64,000 nucleotides of DNA from Platerodrilus igneus (lineage: Eukaryota > Arthropoda > Insecta > Coleoptera > Lycidae), in NCBI GenBank assembly GCA_036346225.1, contig JARFIW010000899.1, positions 3,162,001-3,226,000 of the forward strand, written 5' to 3'. The notes beneath the pieces were generated by a model. The model was not told where the DNA came from and ran no database searches. It saw nothing but the letters and a program-made list of their open reading frames with translations. Below, piece by piece: positions 11,040 to 21,914 of this stretch; position 1 is the stretch's first letter; each line of letters begins with the position of its first letter. A program made the translations under genes and the position numbers.

Positions 11040-11540
11040 TGAAAAGCAAGCAGACAATTAATGAAGGTTTGGCCTATAATAATGTTTGTTGCGCTATTAC
11101 CTCCAATTTGTATATTTTTATTAAAGACGATTACCAACAAAAGCTAATGAAAATGAAACAAAAAGACATGGGACGCTTTTGTGGAAAGGCATCTACAAAC
11201 CGACCCATGTGGTATACCTTATAAGACAGTCAGGGACAAGATAAGTCGACTAACCAAGTACTTCACGTTGCTTAAACAAGGTAGAGTAGAAACAGATAAC
11301 TGCGAGGAGAATGCGGAAAATCTACTGTAGACACTCCTTCCAAACTATGACCGCAACAAGGAAACTGTCGAAGAACAACAGAAAAGAAATTTAGTTATGG
11401 AATCGGAAACAGACCCTAGAACAGGGAAGATCAGGACATATCCCCGTTTACGGAGGATAAGATCTTAACTAGCATTCAAAACAACAAAAATAAAAAAACA
11501 CCAGGAGTATGATCTTCAACATGAAAAATGGAATAAGCCC
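11040..11540 (+). pseudogene. Decayed LINE fragment between endonuclease and RT (I/R1-like)
   Basis: With frame changes the translation gives QKLMKMKQKDMGRFCGKAST, IRQSRDKISRLTKYFTLLKQ and LLPNYDRNKETVEEQQKRN. Near 11450 there is a PFTEDKILTSIQNNKNKKTP segment. The last matches the conserved stretch before the RT A-motif in I/R1/jockey-group LINEs, where it usually reads PFTxxEVxxxIxxLxxxKxPGxD. The homology fades after about 11540, and stops and frameshifts are frequent. Confidence 0.6.
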
Positions 11541-12130
11541 TCATTAATTCCACTCGCTGAAGACTAAACATTATTAAACTTGTAGTTACTCAAAAAAAGT
11601 AAAAAATATTTTGAGATTGTAACTGGGAATGAGAAAAACGAAAAAGCCTCCATACTTCTTCAGGAACTTGTCTAGGTTCAACTTTTATTTTTAAACCGCC
11701 GTCGTATTGGAGAACTTCAGAGAATGACACTGCAATCGTGTTTCCAACAGTACAATGCAGAATTCTGATGAATTTGATTCTTGTATAACGGAAAGTGTAA
11801 AAGTATTAATGCGTTCGTTTAAGAGAATTGTAATAAGAAGGAAAAGAAGTAGAGACGTTCCCGTTCTATTTACAGATCACATGATAAAATGTACAGATCC
11901 ACGTTTCACCATATTCTTTTCAACTGTTTCTAATTCTCTTACGTGTATCCAGACAATTCTATATTTGATATTTTACCTGTCAATTTCATGATTAAGGCAG
12001 TTCAATAATCTATTAAATTTCATTCAAGTGAGGGACTTGGAACTTTTCTTTGTTGTTATTTTTGACCTTTGAATCGTATCCTACTACATAAAATATATTT
12101 TTACTTATGTTGCTAATATATTCTTACTTA
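11541..12130. other. Non-coding, no recognised feature
   Basis: The 78-codon open frame at 11755-11991 (+) shows no family motif. The rest is AT-rich with nothing identified. Confidence 0.45.
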
Positions 12131-12280
12131 CAGAGTTATTCGCCTGTAAAGAAAAAGAAACGGTTACTAGAACCACAGATCGAAGTTCAGAAAAGATTGA
12201 TGCTTGATTACTTTAAGAACATTAAACATAAGGAGAATGTGAGGATTTACAAAACAAGCATAGGGATGTATTCAAAATAA
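12131..12280 (+). CDS. Candidate terminal exon of an unknown gene
   Basis: A polypyrimidine-rich ATATTCTTACTTACAG ends at 12130 as a 3' splice acceptor. The frame that follows stays open for 48 codons with a mixed, non-AT-driven composition. It begins SYSPVKKKKRLLEPQIEVQK and goes on to RLMLDYFKNIKHKENVRIYK, then stops at TAA within AATAAA. KKKKR resembles a nuclear localisation signal. No family was recognised and no upstream exon is evident. It lies inside the 3.1-kb insertion, so it may belong to a mobile element or be chance. Confidence 0.25.
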   Translation, partial: QSYSPVKKKKRLLEPQIEVQKRLMLDYFKNIKHKENVRIYKTSIGMYSK

Positions 12281-12399
12281 AGGATTGGCCAAAAATTAAG
12301 ATTTTTGTTGTTTGCTTATTAATAATTCTCTAATATCGGGCTTCTTTTGTAATTTAGATCTTACTATACGTATATATTACATAACATTTACCATATTCA
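12281..12399. other. AT-rich spacer
   Basis: Short AT-rich segment with no visible feature. Confidence 0.4.
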
Positions 12400-12578
12400 A
12401 AATTATTATAGTCAGATTCTTATATATAATGCTATAATAAGAGGGAAGTTTAAGGGTAGATTAAGCCATAGGGGTCGTAGGATATATAAGTAATTTTAAC
12501 TATAAGAAAACCAAATAATTCCATCTATTATAGGAGTAAATCGACTATTTTAGAAAAAGTCAATTGCGAGCACACTGT
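12400..12578 (-). repeat. Dispersed repeat with CAGTGTG terminus, copy 2
   Basis: Read on the minus strand from 12578 it starts CAGTGTGCTCGCAATTG and runs through TCGATTTACTCC and TACGACCCCTATGGCTTAA to a TTATTATAGCATTATATA end. Order and motifs match 18019-18206 (+). It forms the right end of the insertion in LINE copy A. Confidence 0.6.
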
Positions 12579-13195
12579 GTTCTATTTTTCTTTCAAAACT
12601 ATCCTCACACGAATTATCCTAAAGTCTCCACTCCAAAAATCCCCAGCTTCAGGTCACAGAACTTTGTTGATCCCTACTATATCTAATGCTAACACCCATG
12701 CCTTTCAATTTTCAAGATCTCTAGCATACCTACTTGCTTCATACTTCTGACATTCTACGCTCCGAATCGTAGATGGTTCCCGATTCTTTTTCTAAACTTT
12801 CCGATCACATCCTCTGAAGTAGTCTCCTCCCAGAGATCTGAATGGAGGACGATTGTAACTCCGGAATTTTTTACCCCAGAGAATGCCATCATCTTAAGTA
12901 GCAATTTAAGTACGCAGTGTACTTGGAAAGTAATGTGGTGGTTTCCCGTTGCCTTCCACATCGCAGTAGTCTTAGAATGCCATACCGACCCCTATGGTTT
13001 CTGCCACTGTAAGTACCGAAAAAGCTGCTGCCCTCTCGTTCGGGAACCTGTCTTAATAAGGGTCCTCACTAAAGACCCACCTAATTTGGTTAAACATATA
13101 GTTCGGTTCTTTAGATCACTAGAATTCCCAAGCCATCCCACCCGTTCAAGTAATCTAGAACTTTTTCAAGGTGCTGGTCCATTCAAATCTAAGAA
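12577..13195 (-). pseudogene. LINE copy A, 5' region and endonuclease start
   Basis: The segment is collinear with 38640-39290. On the minus strand it contains the conserved upstream block GGCAACGGGAAACCACCACA (12932-12951), then frames reading GNHHITFQVHCVLKLLLKMM and TSEDVIGKFRK, then decayed endonuclease N-terminal sequence. It continues into 9482 after the insertion is removed. The extreme 5' end near 13195 is defined only by loss of similarity between the two copies. Confidence 0.7.
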
Positions 13196-13829
13196 TAATA
13201 TTATTAAACACAAAAAAAATTATCTGCATTCCAAACAGCAGAGTTAACGGTCGGTCATCTCCTGTAGCAATTTCTTTCAAAACTGCAGCAAGTGGGAGTG
13301 GTTGTGTTTCTACTTTAGGTAGAAATAAGATGCTCATACTCGCACGAAACAGAAAACATTAACATTACGGCTGCTTAAAAATTTACTGCCACTCGGATGA
13401 CGCTATTAAGAATAGTCACACCACTTTAAATTACTTTGATTATTAAGAATTGCACAATCGGAATTGTTTCGCTGTCTTACTTACGATTACTTCCACTAAC
13501 TACAATTTTAATATAGTTCATAACTAGAATAATTACGGTATTACATAGTCAAGGAATCCTACAGGCAGCATCTTGACCTATCCAACTACAGACGATTTTT
13601 TTATTGGCCGCTCTTACCTCTGCAACCTCATTATATTCCTCTTTTGCAAAGCTTCTATCTTCTATTTAATGCTATAGATAAAATTCACGCTATACTATAA
13701 AAACATTGGTTACGCTAATCCCCCCATTAAAGTAAATAGAAAGCATTGATAATACTTTAATATCTAACCTATACCAACCTATTGTCTACAAAGTACAATA
13801 TCTACCCCAACAAAAGAAAACTTAAAAAG
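13196..13829. other. Non-coding stretch
   Basis: No protein or RNA feature was recognised; the open frames here overlap each other on both strands and look random. Confidence 0.5.
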
Positions 13830-14640
13830 GTAATCTAGATCTCCATACATGGCGGCACGAACCTCTTTGATGTTATTGTATTGTATTCACCAAGCTCGTG
13901 GTGATTCTTATCTTCTAACAGATATCCATTCGGGTCAGGTCTTGGCTTAACCACAAATAGCCCATTATACAACAGAAAGATTTTTGTAATCTTTGCATCT
14001 TCCGCGAAAGATTTTGGGTTCATGCGTCGATAAACTAAATCACCGACTTGGTAACTTATGCGCTTGTACTATGCATTATGGCGTACTTACGACACCGAGC
14101 CTTAGTTATTAAACGATCACGCGCGAGAGTAATCATGGAATCCCTATCTTTAACTACATGGTCTGTCATCGGCATGTTAATAGTAGTTAATAAGGTTTAA
14201 TCCCGCGTTTTCCAGAAATTGGCTCATTTGGAGGTTAACGCTGTGCTGTCATGCACAGTTTTATTCAGGGCAGTTTGCACGTTTCAATAACATGGGCCAA
14301 TTTTGTATGACGCTCGCAACATATATTTTTATCAACCTAATCACCTCCCGATGTAAACGTTCAGTCATATTACCCTGAGGGTAATAGTAACTCGTATGTT
14401 AAGTTTTGACCTTTTTTTATTCTACAGTGTTTAACATTTTAGAGAGAATTAGGATCCGTTGTCGGTTAGCACCAATTGGGGATTTCCAACCTTTAACAAA
14501 TATTCCTGTAATAATTATTATTATTGTTGTGGTTGCCGGTTTTAATGGTAACAATACCACTAATTTAGAAAACGTGTCGATCATTACCAATAGCTGAGCG
14601 ACGCAAAACGCGATTTTGGTAGTGGACCTACTGAATCTAA
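13830..14640 (-). pseudogene. Ty3/gypsy integrase relic 1
   Basis: Minus-strand translation gives VMIDTFSKLVVLLPLKPATT from the integrase core near 14600-14530, and NMTERLHREVIRLIKIYVAS near 14380-14310. The C-terminal domain near 14060-13845 reads QVGDLVYRRMNPKSF, KIFLLYNGLFVVKPRPDPNG and LGEYNTI. These are in the order expected of the rve core and the C-terminal chromatin-facing domain. The catalytic DxxG segment between the first two blocks is lost, and there are stops and frameshifts. No LTR could be paired with it. Confidence 0.75.
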
Positions 14641-17600
14641 ACAAACTACTTAGAATAGTCGTTCAGGGATTACACATTGCATCTCCCCTTCACCGTTTTG
14701 CTGGATCTTTAACCTCTGTCATACTCGACATCCCGCCACTATCTTGCGAATCCTGACTCACATTTTGGACCAATAGAAATGCCTCTGTTACGTGCCGCCA
14801 CCAAAGGCGTAATCGTTTATACAATACTTTATTCAAGTATCTATTTGTATAGATTTCGCTCTTTTATTCAAATATGACCTTGTACATGATACGTTACTAT
14901 AGAGATTGTGTACTTCAACAAGTTATTCAAATCAGCTTCACTGCGAATTTGAAAGTTAGTCCGTATCTTGTTTACTAAAAGTCCGTAAAAATATACTTTG
15001 TATTGGCTTACTTCCGTTACGTGATTGCATTCAGCTCCTCAAAATGTTGATTGGCTTTATCAATTTATAAAGACCTGCTAAGAATTCTACACACACCTGT
15101 TTTGATAACGTGTTGAATTAGACTTTGCTTGTGATGAAAGGACATTCTCATTCTTTTGCTAAAGCTATATAACGAACAATATTCATATTTCTACAAAAGC
15201 AAATTCCTTGTTCGTCATGGTCTTACTATAGATGTTTTCTGTCGGATTTGCACATAGTGAAGTTGACGCTGTGAGACTCTTTGGAGCGATAATCTTCTCA
15301 TGTAGTAAGCTAATTTGCAGTTTACAAATTGTAAATTTACTTTTGCATTTCTTAATTTGTTCATATTTGCTCTTCAGCTTTTTCCGTGGCCGTAATGCCT
15401 GAGATTTCGTAAAGATGTTTTACCACCGCATAGATGGTTGATATTCACTGGATTCAGCTGTCCGTCCTGTGCAGCAAAGCCACCTTATAAATCCATCTGG
15501 TGAGTTCTACCCATATTACTGCTTTTATTTTAACCTGGTAGTCTACGCGACAGACTTCTGAAGAAAATTTATTCTGCTTTATTGTCGATCGTATAACCGT
15601 ATGTGGAAGGAATAATACTCTATCCTCAGTATAAGTGAGTCAAACTAATTTATAATCCTTAAGTTTAAGAACAGCGTTGAGCTTCTTAGTTTACAAAATT
15701 AGTAATACACAGTAGGTGGTGTAGAAGTAATTTTCCAAGAAAATTAGATTCATTAGAATACCTTTCATTTCAATACATGCCACGTAATCTTGATAACTAA
15801 CTCAACTTTAATGTAAATCATCTCATAAGACTTTGCTTACAGATTACGCAGTAAATCCTTAGAGCATAATTTAGTAAGTAGGTTTCAGGAAATCAAATAT
15901 GAAGGATGTAAATTCTGCATTAATCTTAGTAGTTGTCAAAACAGATGTCAAATACCTTCTGCAGTTAGAGTTCAGAATTATATAGCTTGACAAGTGATAA
16001 GATGTCTTTAAGAGTTGTTTATTAAAATTTTTAACGATTATGAAAGTTTAGAGGAGACATATTTAGAACTAATATTCCTATCTAGTTGTAGTTTTATTTC
16101 GCCATTACATACGCGCCATCCTAAATGAAATACTGCAGCATATAGACTATGCATCTTTTCTCTGTGAATATACCATGCCATTTTTATCTATGTAGCCAGA
16201 TTTTTCTCAGTTCATATACAAATCTAAACAATGTACGCAACCAATTGAATGTTAGGTTGATGTAGTGTTTCGTACATTATTTGGATTTGTATATCTTTTT
16301 AATTGCAATCACCTGTCCAGGTCGCGAAATTGTTTAGCGTGTCAGTGGTCAAAGCCAAAAGTTAAAGATTAAATCATATGCGAAACCTTTTACTTTTAGT
16401 TTCTCAATTACTAGCTGTTTGAAATGATCATTTAGGGTTTGTATTAGTCTAGGTTATTATTTTATCTTATTTTATATATATTGCTATGTTCGTCCTCGGT
16501 TCTACTTTGCGTATCTAAATCATATACCTCTTTTTATATATACCTCGGCTAGCTCAGTCTAATCGACATAGAGTGCCTGACGACACGATAATAAAGACCC
16601 CTTTATATCTAGTTCATATCTGATAGAATAATGAAAACGAAAGTAACCAAAATTTGTATAGCAATCAAGAATATGTACACTTTGTATTTTAATAACTTTT
16701 AACTTTGATTTTGTATTCAAAAATTAACTTCTGACTGAAATATTGATATATATCTGATTGCACCAAATCATACTCCCTTAAAGCCATCAAAATACCACCG
16801 TAATTTAATTGAAGCACTTTTGAACGTTCAAATGACCTTTTTTCTATTTGCATAAATTCTCAAAAAGTTTTGATGACCCTTACAAATACTTCGATATAAA
16901 TAATAGCAAATGTTAAAAAAATTGAAATACAGTCTTATGTTAATAAAGGATAATATATCCCTGACCTGCGTCTTTCCTGCTTGTTTTTTAGAACTTCCTC
17001 TGTATGTGGATTGTTAGCACCCCTGGATTGTTTCCAATTTTATTCTCTGGTGCTGCTCCTCCTCGTCTATTTGATTCTTAGCGTAATTGCATCAACCCGT
17101 TGACCAGAATGATTAATTAAATTTGCTTGAACTTTTTCCTTCGGATTTATCTTAGTTTTTGTTTAATTTTATTTTAATTATTAGAATTACTTGTAGTTAC
17201 TGGAAATGACTTGGAGTTACTTGAAGTTCTTTAGAGTCACTTGGAGTTTTTGAAAGTAAACGTCCACTTCTGTTGTATTTATTGGCACTTGAATTTTAAT
17301 TTTTAAATTCCTAAATTATTAATTTTGACAAGTTCACTTTGCGTAATATTCTACTTTTAACTGATGTAGTTAGTGCCTTGGTCACAGAGATACTCGTTGT
17401 TTATGAAGTCCGCGTTATTTATATAGACTCCGCCTCTTATTTGTCCTATTGATTTTTCTCGCGTGCTTGTTGATTAAAGCGTTGCACTTTGCGCTATCAT
17501 TGCAGGCCTTGTATTTTCCACAAATTTCCTGTCAAGACTCTTGTTAAATCGTTTTATTTCACACGTAGGCACTTATTTTATATACTATATTCCATTCTGT

Positions 17601-18018
17601 TACGTTCTCATATTTATGTTTGCTGTTATTCAAATTTTTATCATGTTACCGAACGTCTGTTGTTTGTGATTTAAAAATCCAAATATGTGGGATTTTATGT
17701 GGATTTACAAAGTTGCAGATCACGTAGCCTCTTTTCTATTATGAAGTTTTTGAATGCGTTTATGCGTTAATATTTTAAATGAGATTATATTGTGGCTAGT
17801 ATGCCAGGTTGTTTACCTTCAACGATTGCCTGTTCATTTTAATAAAACTAGTCGTGTTTAAAACGTTATTTTTGCGTCTTTCTCTTCAAACTTAGACCTG
17901 TATATTTAATTTGAAACGTATTATACCATGTACACGTTATTATTCTTGCTAAATTGAATCTGGTTATTAAAAAATGAACTTCCTTTTATGAATTAAAATT
18001 AGTTGTGATTTATTTACA
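14641..18018. other. Long AT-rich stretch with no recognised gene
   Basis: The 3.4 kb between the integrase relic and the repeat block gave no protein family, tRNA or transposon end. Near 17190-17260 there is a short run of related phrases (ACTTGTAGTTACT, ACTTGGAGTTACT, ACTTGAAGTTCTT), a degenerate micro-repeat. The 61-codon frame at 17489 is probably chance. Confidence 0.5.
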
Positions 18019-18165
18019 GTGTGCTCGCTATCGACTTTATGCAAAATTGTCGATTTACTCCCATTTAATGATGGAGTTGTTTGGTTTTTTAAACGTTAAT
18101 AATATTTACATGTATCTTACGACCCCTATGACTTAATATCCTTCAATTACCTTCTTATCATAACA

Positions 18166-18206
<41 letters not shown>
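18019..18206 (+). repeat. Dispersed repeat with CAGTGTG terminus, copy 3, ending in (AT)n
   Basis: It starts CAGTGTGCTCGCTATCGAC near 18019, contains TCGATTTACTCCCATTTAATG and ACGACCCCTATGACTTAA, and ends in an AT microsatellite at 18170-18206. It matches 12578-12400 read on the minus strand. Confidence 0.6.
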
Positions 18207-18209
<3 letters not shown>

Positions 18210-18479
18210 GATGATATTCTTGACCTTCCATTATGATAATATAAGAAATTAAATTTTTTCTTGGGTATTAAGGTCTAATCAACTACGTAAATATTCAATA
18301 GGATGATTTATTTTTTATTACACTCCAAACGTTTCGGCTGAACGTATTAGCCTTTTTCAATGGATATTCACGTCTGAAAGTAGAATTACATAACTAGTGA
18401 TTTTAATTTGACCTAATACCCAAGAAAAGTATATTTATATATTTTGAAGGTCAAGAAGTGAAAATAATAATAATAATAA
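18207..18479. repeat. Foldback (inverted-repeat) structure
   Basis: The left arm (about 18218-18280) carries CTTGACCTTCC and CTTGGGTATTAAGGTCTAAT. The right arm (about 18408-18460) carries their complements, GACCTAATACCCAAG and GAAGGTCAAG. The AT microsatellites at 18170-18206 and 18480-18502, and flanking TTAAGGG-type sequences, extend the mirror symmetry outward. The centre contains the hammerhead-like motif. Confidence 0.65.
18330..18360 (-). ncRNA. Degenerate hammerhead-ribozyme-like core (Penelope type)
   Basis: On the minus strand GGCT (18352-18349), a nine-base loop and AGCC (18339-18336) form stem II, followed directly by GAAAC (18335-18331). This is the arrangement of the minimal hammerhead motifs known from Penelope-like element pseudo-LTRs (CTGATGA, stem II, GAAAC). 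The 5' core here reads TTGAAAA instead of CTGATGA, so self-cleavage is unlikely. Confidence 0.4.
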
Positions 18480-18502
18480 TATATATATATATATATATAT
18501 AT

Positions 18503-19719
18503 TGCTGTAATAAGGGGTTGTTTAAGGGTGTATTTTATAGCAATAGTCATGTAGTAATCAGAAATCATAATAGGAAGCAGAAAACTGCATTTATTTAGTA
18601 GAAAATTGAGTAATTGGGATAGTTTGTAAATAGTAAACATTTAACACCCTGTATATAGAGTATGAGTAGTTTTAAGCGACGCAAATAAACACATCTTATA
18701 ACAATAGGACGCATATTTAGCATAGAAATAGGTAATTCATGCATTAGGTGAATAACAAATATTTAACACCCGGTGTATAAAGTTTTAGAATTTTAAGTAA
18801 TGCAAACAATATTTTCAGTAGAAGCACGCGTATTTAGAGGAATGGTAATTAAACACGCATTCAATAAGGATTCTAATTAGTTTTGATATAATACGGAGAT
18901 AAGAGATAAAACTTAAAGAAGCCTTTGTGAGTGCGTAAAACAACATTTTAATAGTAAATGTAATTAAAAATGCGTAAATAGATAAACGTACATAAAAATC
19001 GAAATTCAAATTACATCAGGTATTTTAGTATAATATGGAAAAGCAATTATTTACTCAAAACACCGCACGGTCTAATAACAAAGCATCTGTAGCAAACATC
19101 TATTACTCGAAAAGCCAAGAATGTTACATCAGAAAACCACTTTAAGTGGTTAAGTGGTTAAGATTAGTAAGCCAAGCCCACATACAAAGGGGAATCAACC
19201 CATATATTAACAGCGAGCACTAATAACGGAGCTCAGTTTCAACTCAACAAGGCCAAACTGCGTTACGTTGAATCTAAGAGTAACGCGTAATAATATTTTA
19301 ATAAGTGAAATTGTTTAGTGACAGATAGTGCTACGAATATGAAAATTTCTATTGCCGACTAACGTAAGTAGAATTTGGGGAATTTATTTAAACTAAAATA
19401 TAATAATAATAGGGCTCTGAAGCTGGTGAGAATAATCCAGAGGGGGACGACAATAATTCTGAGGCGGATGACAATAAATCTAAGTGGACGATAATAAATT
19501 TAAGTTTAACGAAAATAATTCGAGGCTGATAATAATTTCTAAATTCCAAGGTGCTGCATAATTCAGTAGATAATATTTCAAATGGATATATAATGATTCC
19601 GATTTGGTGGAGAATAATTTCGAATACGATGTTAATGATCCAAATGGATGGTATAATAATTCATAGAAAATTCTAATTGACGTTGGTTGATAATGGATGC
19701 GTCGATAATCTGGGTACAA
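18503..19719 (+). repeat. Long AT-rich dispersed repeat R, copy 1
   Basis: After an AT microsatellite the block runs through TTGCTGTAATAAGGGG, TTTAACACCCTGTATATAGAG, GAAGCACGCGTATTTAG, ACACGCATTCAATAAG and ATAATAATAGGGCT. All of these recur in the same order at 21913-22830. The 1.2-kb alignment is diverged, perhaps two thirds identical by eye. No open frame is conserved between the copies, so it is a non-coding or long-dead element. Confidence 0.65.
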
Positions 19720-19720
19720 A
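19420..19720 (+). repeat. Degenerate GATAATAATT-type minisatellite
   Basis: Phrases such as GACAATAATTCTGAG, GATGACAATAAATCTAAG, GACGATAATAAATTTAAG and GCTGATAATAATTTC follow each other at roughly 20-25 bp spacing and decay further on. It occupies the end of repeat R copy 1. Confidence 0.55.
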
Positions 19721-20225
19721 TTTGAGTTGCAAGAAAGGAATAAAGAAGCACGAAGTAAACAGACTAAGTTAGATCTTATTAGTTTTAAGACATTTATTTT
19801 TTATTTGAATTTGAATATTGAATTTGCCTAATTAAGATAAACTTGTGTAACAGAGTCAGCAACGACCTTTGCATACGTTGAAAGTACGTAATATAATAAA
19901 GGGGTTTTGAACGTTCCAGGCTTCTTTGATAAAAGTATAGTTTTTGGTAACTTTAGATTGATTGCAAAGCATATGATTTTTGAGATAAGTAAGACTTACA
20001 ATATTGATTGATTAAAAAGTGTATTTTAATAATTTTCAAAACCTGTACATAATATTTATTTTCATTATATGGAATTAATTAACTTCATTTTATAATTCAA
20101 ATAAAAGCTGGCCGTGGCAGAATAAGTAAAATTAGTGGAGCGTAATTTGATTAGGAAAACACAGAGAGGTGAAGTCGAGTAAGAATACGCCATTGATACC
20201 AAGTAGGGCGTTATCATATTAAGTA
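19721..20225. other. AT-rich non-coding stretch
   Basis: Nothing identifiable. Confidence 0.45.
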
Positions 20226-20412
20226 TTTATTGGACGTAACAACGTCGGGGTTCGAGAGTTCCAGTTAATACATAGCAAATTTATATGTCGTAACAACAGG
20301 GGGGGGGTGTACGATAATTACTGTTTATTCATAGCATATTTATATGTCGCAACAACGTGGGGGCACGATAATTCCTTTTTATTCATAGCAATATATATAT
20401 ATATATATATAT
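20226..20412 (+). repeat. Three-copy tandem repeat ending in (AT)n
   Basis: The phrase GTCGTAACAAC-GGGG-TTCGAGAGTT/ACGATAATT-ATTCATAGCA occurs three times, anchored at about 20236, 20290 and 20349, so the period is 54-59 bp. The third copy runs into an AT microsatellite from 20391 to 20412. Confidence 0.75.
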
Positions 20413-21869
20413 AAGTATTTGACATTATTAAAGGATTTAAAAAGGTAGTTGTTAGTACTACGGATAAAAACATTAATTTACCACTTTTATCAAGCTATTT
20501 TAAAATTTAAAAACACTACGGTTAACAAAGATTGATGAATAATTACTTGTTAAATGCAGATATAGAATATTATGTACTAATGAGGCAGCGTTTGAGGTTT
20601 AAAAAAGCATTTTTCCATTGTTTTCCAATACGAAGGGTATCTAATGTAACTTCAATTGAATGTGTATAGGTTTTGTCTATAAAATTATTATTTGTAATTT
20701 GTGCAGGATACTTTATGCCATTTATAAGTTTGATTTACCTAAAATGAAAGTAGTTTAATATATTTTAATTATAAAGTGAAATAAAGTTATGAAATGTCAA
20801 AATGAAATGTAAAAATACCAAAGCTGTTCTAAAATAGTAATTAAGTAGAATTAAGGTTAAAATATTGAATGCATCCCATATGTATTATTAGTTAGTAGGC
20901 TAGATGTAATTGTTTTAGTTGTCCTAGGTGATATTTGTTTAAAATAAAATTTTTAATTGATAAAAAAATTTGTAAAGAAATTGACCATAAAAATTGTATC
21001 CTGAATAGATATTTTTGGCTTGAGGAGCCTTGTAATAAAATTTATGTAAAATTAATATGTGTTTTAAAGTGCACGCATTTTATTTGAATATAATACAAAG
21101 AAAGTGAAAAGGTTATACGACCAAAAATTTTACAAAAGAGGATTAAATTATACCAAACATCGGGCATCTTTTGTTGTTGAAGAGTTGCACCTGTGGTAGT
21201 GAGAATATTTTGCAGCAGGGTTCAGTCTTCTTGGATTACAGATCAGTTTATTTGGTGAAGTACTGAAGTGTTCTTAGTAATAGAGCAAATAAATCATATA
21301 GTTGGTGAAGTAGTAGTTAATTGTAGAACCTAAAACTATAGTAAAATCCTTTTTGAACATAAACTAAAACATACTTTTATTAGGTAGTCACTGAAAGCGT
21401 TCGAGGCGATCTTGTGGTATCCTATTTCAAAGCCCATGTACACCCAGACACATTCAACAGAGTTGCAGGTATTTTAAGTTATCTTTATATACACTTCATT
21501 TAAAGTAATTTGTGAATAATTTAAATTTCAAACGTTTAACTAAATTAAACATTTGTTGAATAGATTTATCAATCTTTGTATAATCACGATACGCAAGCAT
21601 TAAAAAGAGGTTAGGTGCTTTTGATCTAACAACGCTTTAGGCGCCTGTGTTTTAAATACCTGTAAGGGGACAAAGAACCCACGTCTTCTTACAGAGTTTA
21701 AATAGTAGATTCAGTTTCCCTGAGCGAGTTTCTAAAAGCCGTGGCATAATTAAATTGGAAAATTTATTTTATATAAATCATTTTAAAGGCCAACACCACA
21801 TTAAGGTTGCACTTATTACTTTTTAACTCGTATTTTAAAGCATAATTTCATTTAATATCACCATACATA

Positions 21870-21873
<4 letters not shown>
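20413..21873. other. AT-rich non-coding stretch
   Basis: No coding or RNA signature was recognised in 1.4 kb; the base composition is strongly A+T. Confidence 0.45.

Positions 21874-21914
<41 letters not shown>

Larger units (their letters stand above)
9483..12576. mobile_element. 3.1-kb insertion splitting LINE copy A
   Basis: The block is bounded by the nine-base duplication and lies inside otherwise collinear LINE sequence. Its right end, read inward on the minus strand, begins CAGTGTGCTCGCAATTG. It shares about 170 bp with the repeats at 7850 and 18019, including GACCCCTATGGCTTAA. The left end (AAATTCAGTTAATTGCG) does not obviously mirror it. The interior holds a LINE relic and two candidate exons. 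CAG-N-G ends with an eight-base duplication would fit hAT elements, but no hAT transposase was seen. Confidence 0.6.
8020..13195 (-). mobile_element. LINE copy A, internally deleted and split by an insertion
   Basis: Minus-strand order is 5'-proximal region and endonuclease start (13195-12577), insertion (12576-9483), more endonuclease (9482-9369), reverse transcriptase (9366-8330), then a 3' region down to about 8020. The encoded proteins resemble the endonuclease/RT of RTE-like LINEs annotated in insects as craniofacial development protein 2-like; the clade is not certain. The 3' region (8030-8230) is shared with copies at 37196-37400 and 40200-40480. Confidence 0.75.

Noticed and set aside
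18413..18640. 75-codon frame containing a run of Tyr/Ile
   Set aside because: It crosses AT and AAT microsatellites and is compositional.
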